Of a DNA stretch of 64,000 nt, positions 61,419 to 64,000 are shown piece after piece. Under the pieces are notes generated by a model. That model did not search any database and was not told the origin of the DNA. It was given only the letters and a program-made list of their open reading frames with translations. Location of the stretch: positions 336,459 through 400,458 of the forward strand of contig JAQTZL010000002.1 of the NCBI GenBank assembly GCA_028687755.1. The letters are read 5' to 3'. This stretch comes from Candidatus Nanopelagicales bacterium. GTDB taxonomy: Bacteria > Actinomycetota > Actinomycetes > S36-B12. Both the position numbers and the translations under genes were made by a program. Position 1 is the first letter of the stretch, and each line of letters begins with the position of its first letter.

Positions 61419-61478
61419 GACTGTTGTCCGTTCTACTTGTCCGAAGTCAATTGGGCGGGCATCCGCGATCGTCGGTGA

Positions 61479-62423
61479 TCATGCGGAGTGGTTATTGATT
61501 GCCAGTCGATCAACGAATGTGCGACCACCATCATTGGACTCGACAACGACATCTCCTACCAGCGCAACAACCTTCTCGTTTAGAGAAGCCAGCGCAGTGG
61601 GTTGAGCAGCCAGGTTGCCGCGCGGCGTCCAGGTGAGTCCGTCGTCTGCTGAGAAGTAGATGTTGCCGTCAGTCCCAGCTCCATAGATCCCTGAGTCGGT
61701 CGCAGACAGTAATGCCAACAATGGCGCTTCAGCTGGCTGGGAAGTGAATGAAGCACCACCATTGGTGCTGCGGATGAGTCCCTGCTGCGTTGTGCCAATC
61801 ACGATCGACGTGTTACCGGGGGCCATGGCGAGGTCGAACAGTGGTGGGGTTCCGAGTTGCTTCCAGGTGCGCCCAAGGTCTTCGGTTCGCCAAAGCACGC
61901 CATCAGCGGAAGCGATGCCCATCACGATGGAACCGTCGGCAACCAGGCGGTGGAAATCGACTTGTCCCCTCAGTGAGTCCATCTTCCAGGTGCGCCCACC
62001 ATCAGTGGACAAACCGAGTCCAAGGTCCGATGGCGCCTGCATGTCTGGACCTGGATGCCCTGATGCAAGCCACGTGGTGCCCGTGCGCGCCAAGCCCATC
62101 ACGTCGAAGACCTCTGCGGTCACTCGCTCCGGTTGCTGTCCTGGCTTCTGACTCCAAAGGCCATCGTGCGTGCCCAGGTAGATGCTGTCGCGGTCGAGCA
62201 AGAGATTGTGGACGTGCCCTGTCAGGGAGGCTGTACTTATCGTGTCTTCAGCTGCTTGTGAGGGGCCGGAATCAGGTTGCTCGATGTTCGCTGGAGCGCT
62301 GGCAGGCGCTTGCGGTGTGGGGCCGGCGGTTGTCGATGAGCAGGCCGCCAGGAGGGTCGCTGCGCTGGCCGCGCCAAGGACGAGCACAACCGTTCGTCCT
62401 TTGACTCTCTGACGGTAGATCAT
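61479..62423 (-). CDS. BNR-repeat (F510_1955-like) lipoprotein
   Basis: A 314-residue secreted lipoprotein (signal ATLLAACSS) with a beta-propeller of sialidase/YCF48-like Asp-box repeats: STDGGRTW, TEDLGRTW, STNGGASF, SADDGLTW and SNDGGRTF. Proteins of this family are named F510_1955 glycosylhydrolase-like but lack proven hydrolase activity; catalytic residues of sialidases are not evident. It starts within the stop of copZ (ATGA), so it belongs to the copper operon and may be an extracytoplasmic partner of the oxidase or pump. Confidence 0.82.
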   Translation of the reverse strand: MIYRQRVKGRTVVLVLGAASAATLLAACSSTTAGPTPQAPASAPANIEQPDSGPSQAAEDTISTASLTGHVHNLLLDRDSIYLGTHDGLWSQKPGQQPERVTAEVFDVMGLARTGTTWLASGHPGPDMQAPSDLGLGLSTDGGRTWKMDSLRGQVDFHRLVADGSIVMGIASADGVLWRTEDLGRTWKQLGTPPLFDLAMAPGNTSIVIGTTQQGLIRSTNGGASFTSQPAEAPLLALLSATDSGIYGAGTDGNIYFSADDGLTWTPRGNLAAQPTALASLNEKVVALVGDVVVESNDGGRTFVDRLAINNHSA

Positions 62424-62638
62424 GCGGAAACGAGCGTGTAGCCCGCCTCCACGATGGCGCTATTGATATCAGCGTTCCCAATCTCGATCGCGCTGGTGAT
62501 ATGCACTTGAGAGAGTTCGCCGGCATGAAGGTCGACGTAGACCTCGGTGACGCCATCAATCTTCGTCACCTCTTCGATGACGGCGCTGACGCAGTGGGCG
62601 CAAGTCATGCCTTGCACGGCATAAGTGGACGAGCTCAT
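62420..62638 (-). CDS. copZ: CopZ-like copper chaperone
   Basis: A 72-residue heavy-metal-associated domain protein, MSSSTYAVQGMTCAHCVSAV at the N terminus with the GMTCAHC metal site. It would pass Cu(I) to the CopA-like ATPase, whose own HMA-like domain has lost the CxxC. AAGGAG lies seven bases upstream of the ATG. It overlaps the next gene and follows DUF305 copy 3 by 35 bp, in one minus-strand operon. Confidence 0.93.
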   Translation of the reverse strand: MSSSTYAVQGMTCAHCVSAVIEEVTKIDGVTEVYVDLHAGELSQVHITSAIEIGNADINSAIVEAGYTLVSA

Positions 62639-62673
62639 GTTGATTCTCCTTGTACTTGAGTTGGTCTGCCGAC

Positions 62674-63279
62674 CTACTTTGCCAGTAACTGTTTCATGGT
62701 GCTGATTTCGGCATTCTGTCCGGAGATGATGGCCTGAGCCATTTTCTTCACATCAGCGTTCTTGGTGGTCTTCAACACCTGCTTGGCATCCGTGATCGCC
62801 CCTTGATGGTGCGCGATCATCATCTGCAACCACATCGTGTCGAAGCTGGCGCCGTGTGCGTGCGACAGGTTGGTCATCTGGGTGTCAGTCATCATTCCGG
62901 GCGACGTTGAGCCCATGTCCATGCCAGGCATTGTTGAATTTGAGCTCGCGGTCACGGACGCCCCCCAACCCTTGAGCCATCCCTGCATTTTGTTGATCTC
63001 TGGCTTTTGTGCCGCCTTTATTTGTGTGGCCAGGGTGATGACCTGCTGAGACTTAGCGTTCTTAAGTGCCAAATCTGCCATCTGAACGGCCTGCTGATGG
63101 TGGGGGACCATCATTTGAGTGAAGGAAATGTCGCCCTTGCTTCCCTTGCTCATCATGGTTGAACTGGATGACATGGGCGATGGAGAGCTGGCCGCAAATG
63201 CGATTCCGGTCGAGCCCCCGGCCAGAAGAGCGGTGATCGTTAACGCGCTGCAGGTAGCGGCGGCGATACGTCTGTTCAT
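62674..63279 (-). CDS. DUF305 secreted protein, copy 3
   Basis: A 201-residue secreted protein. It has a Sec signal peptide (TALLAGGSTGIAFAA) rather than a lipobox, and a DUF305 domain with MMVPHHQQAVQMADLAL and MMIAHHQGAITDAKQVL. A Met-rich linker (STMPGMDMGSTSPGMM) suits copper binding. It is more distant from copies 1 and 2 than they are from each other. It sits between the multicopper oxidase and copZ in one operon, which ties this family to copper in this organism. Confidence 0.9.
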   Translation of the reverse strand: MNRRIAAATCSALTITALLAGGSTGIAFAASSPSPMSSSSTMMSKGSKGDISFTQMMVPHHQQAVQMADLALKNAKSQQVITLATQIKAAQKPEINKMQGWLKGWGASVTASSNSTMPGMDMGSTSPGMMTDTQMTNLSHAHGASFDTMWLQMMIAHHQGAITDAKQVLKTTKNADVKKMAQAIISGQNAEISTMKQLLAK

Positions 63280-63315
63280 TGAAATGACTCCTTGGGTTGA
63301 GTGAGGTATATGGGA

Positions 63316-64000
63316 TCAGGCGGCGTAGTCGAGGCGAGTCATCATCCCGGCTTCAGCGTGGTAGGCGTTGTGGCAGTGGACCATCCATTTGCCGGGATTG
63401 TCGGCGACCAGATCGACGTTGACGGCCCCCATAGGAGGCACCAACACAGTGTCCTTCCGGGGCCCCGTGCCACCTGCGTCGCCGATCTGAAAGCTATGTC
63501 CGTGTACGTGGATCGGGTGGGACATCATGGTGGCGTTCCTGATGCGAAGTCGCCCTGCCTGTCCTGCCTCAATGGTCAGTGGGGTCGCGTTCTCGTAGGT
63601 AGCACCATTGATCGTCCACTCGTAACTCGCCATGCTGCCCCCAAGAGCGAGATCCTGGCTCGTTTCCGGATCTCGAGGTGGCAGGGCTGTACCAGCCGCT
63701 GCTGAAAGAGAGGCAACAGTCAAAGGATCTCCAGTGAGTTCACTTGGCTTGAATGACGCGGCTGGAACTGGGCCGCCTCCGGTGCGCACCAGGGCTCGGG
63801 CTACGCCCAATTTGCCCAGAGGCTCGGCAACGAAGGGGAACACTCCGTCCTTGAGGGTGACGATCGCGTCGTATCGCTCGCCCATCCCAATGCGCAAAGA
63901 CGCAGTGGACACAGGCTGGACTTGATAGCCATCGGTGTGCGTGATCTGCAAGTCGTGTCCCGCAAGCGCGACCGTGAAGATGGTGTCAGCCGAGGAGTTG
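63316..64000 (-). CDS. Multicopper oxidase, C-terminal part (5' end outside window)
   Basis: The frame is open to the window edge, so the N terminus lies beyond 64000. The last domain carries the copper ligands: MMSHPIHVHGHSFQ (HPxHxHG) and WMVHCHNAYHAEAGMM (HCHxxxHxxxxM), which bind the type 1 copper and part of the trinuclear cluster. Methionine at the axial position is typical of CueO/CopA-type oxidases that convert Cu(I) to less toxic Cu(II) outside the cytoplasm. It is the first gene seen of the operon oxidase-DUF305-copZ-BNR-copA. Confidence 0.92.
   Translation of the reverse strand, partial: NSSADTIFTVALAGHDLQITHTDGYQVQPVSTASLRIGMGERYDAIVTLKDGVFPFVAEPLGKLGVARALVRTGGGPVPAASFKPSELTGDPLTVASLSAAAGTALPPRDPETSQDLALGGSMASYEWTINGATYENATPLTIEAGQAGRLRIRNATMMSHPIHVHGHSFQIGDAGGTGPRKDTVLVPPMGAVNVDLVADNPGKWMVHCHNAYHAEAGMMTRLDYAA

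Noticed and set aside
1..64000. CRISPR arrays, rRNA genes and intact insertion sequences.
   Set aside because: No regularly spaced repeat series, no rRNA-like stretch and no transposase frame with flanking inverted repeats were seen; the 57-bp, 23-bp and border repeats are too few and differently organised.

Overview
The window looks like an actinobacterial chromosome of moderate G+C. The first 21.9 kb keeps the gene order known from mycobacteria and relatives: adnA-adnB, nudC, mycoredoxin, uvrD2, ABC1 kinase, DUF5679 zinc-ribbon protein, zincin_2 protease, PDZ/Lon-like protease, UPF0182. GTG starts, leaderless-looking starts, a mycoredoxin and T-tract-free terminators fit Actinomycetia. A more precise placement is not possible from the sequence alone. 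Local departures from the conserved order are an acyltransferase next to nudC, a DUF4143 ATPase preceded by three 23-bp tandem repeats where whiB7 is expected, and a ThiF/cyclodehydratase-like gene.

An initiator tRNA-fMet gene (21895-21968) is the integration site of a genomic island. The last nine bases of the tRNA and about 350 bp beyond it recur at 39883-40242, so two related elements sit in tandem. Element A (21969-39882) is visibly richer in G+C than the host block and carries defence-like cargo: a compact operon of HTH-nucleotidyltransferase antitoxin, HEPN toxin, SIR2 NADase-like protein, HerA ATPase and an uncharacterised repeat/HEPN-like protein (22871-28234). This operon is the best candidate for an undescribed composite system. 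Next come several unrecognised helical proteins, two PD-(D/E)XK nuclease-like genes (one frameshifted), a recombinase fragment, and a decayed RelE-type toxin with its intact antitoxin. Element B (39892-about 41276) has only an excisionase-like gene broken by a stop codon and the N-terminal half of a tyrosine recombinase. The island is therefore probably frozen unless an integrase elsewhere acts on it.

From 41.3 kb to the end is a metal-handling and lipoprotein/cytochrome-biogenesis region: zinc-ribbon protein, LspA, P1B ATPase and CmtR-like repressor in one operon; two apolipoprotein N-acyltransferases; an Lgt-like protein; CcdA and a TlpA/ResA thioredoxin; NlpC/P60 hydrolase; three DUF305 proteins; CopA-like ATPase; CopZ; a BNR-repeat lipoprotein; and a multicopper oxidase running off the right edge. 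It holds remnants of rearrangement: a CcsB-ResB chimera next to a ResB stub, and a dead ABC ATPase.

Six copies of a 17-bp direct-repeat motif, AT(G/C)AAG-N5-RTYAAG, lie in the intergenic spaces between 47.9 and 58.5 kb. They look like operators for one OmpR-family regulator that is not encoded in the window, and suggest that these genes form one regulon, plausibly copper or envelope-stress responsive.
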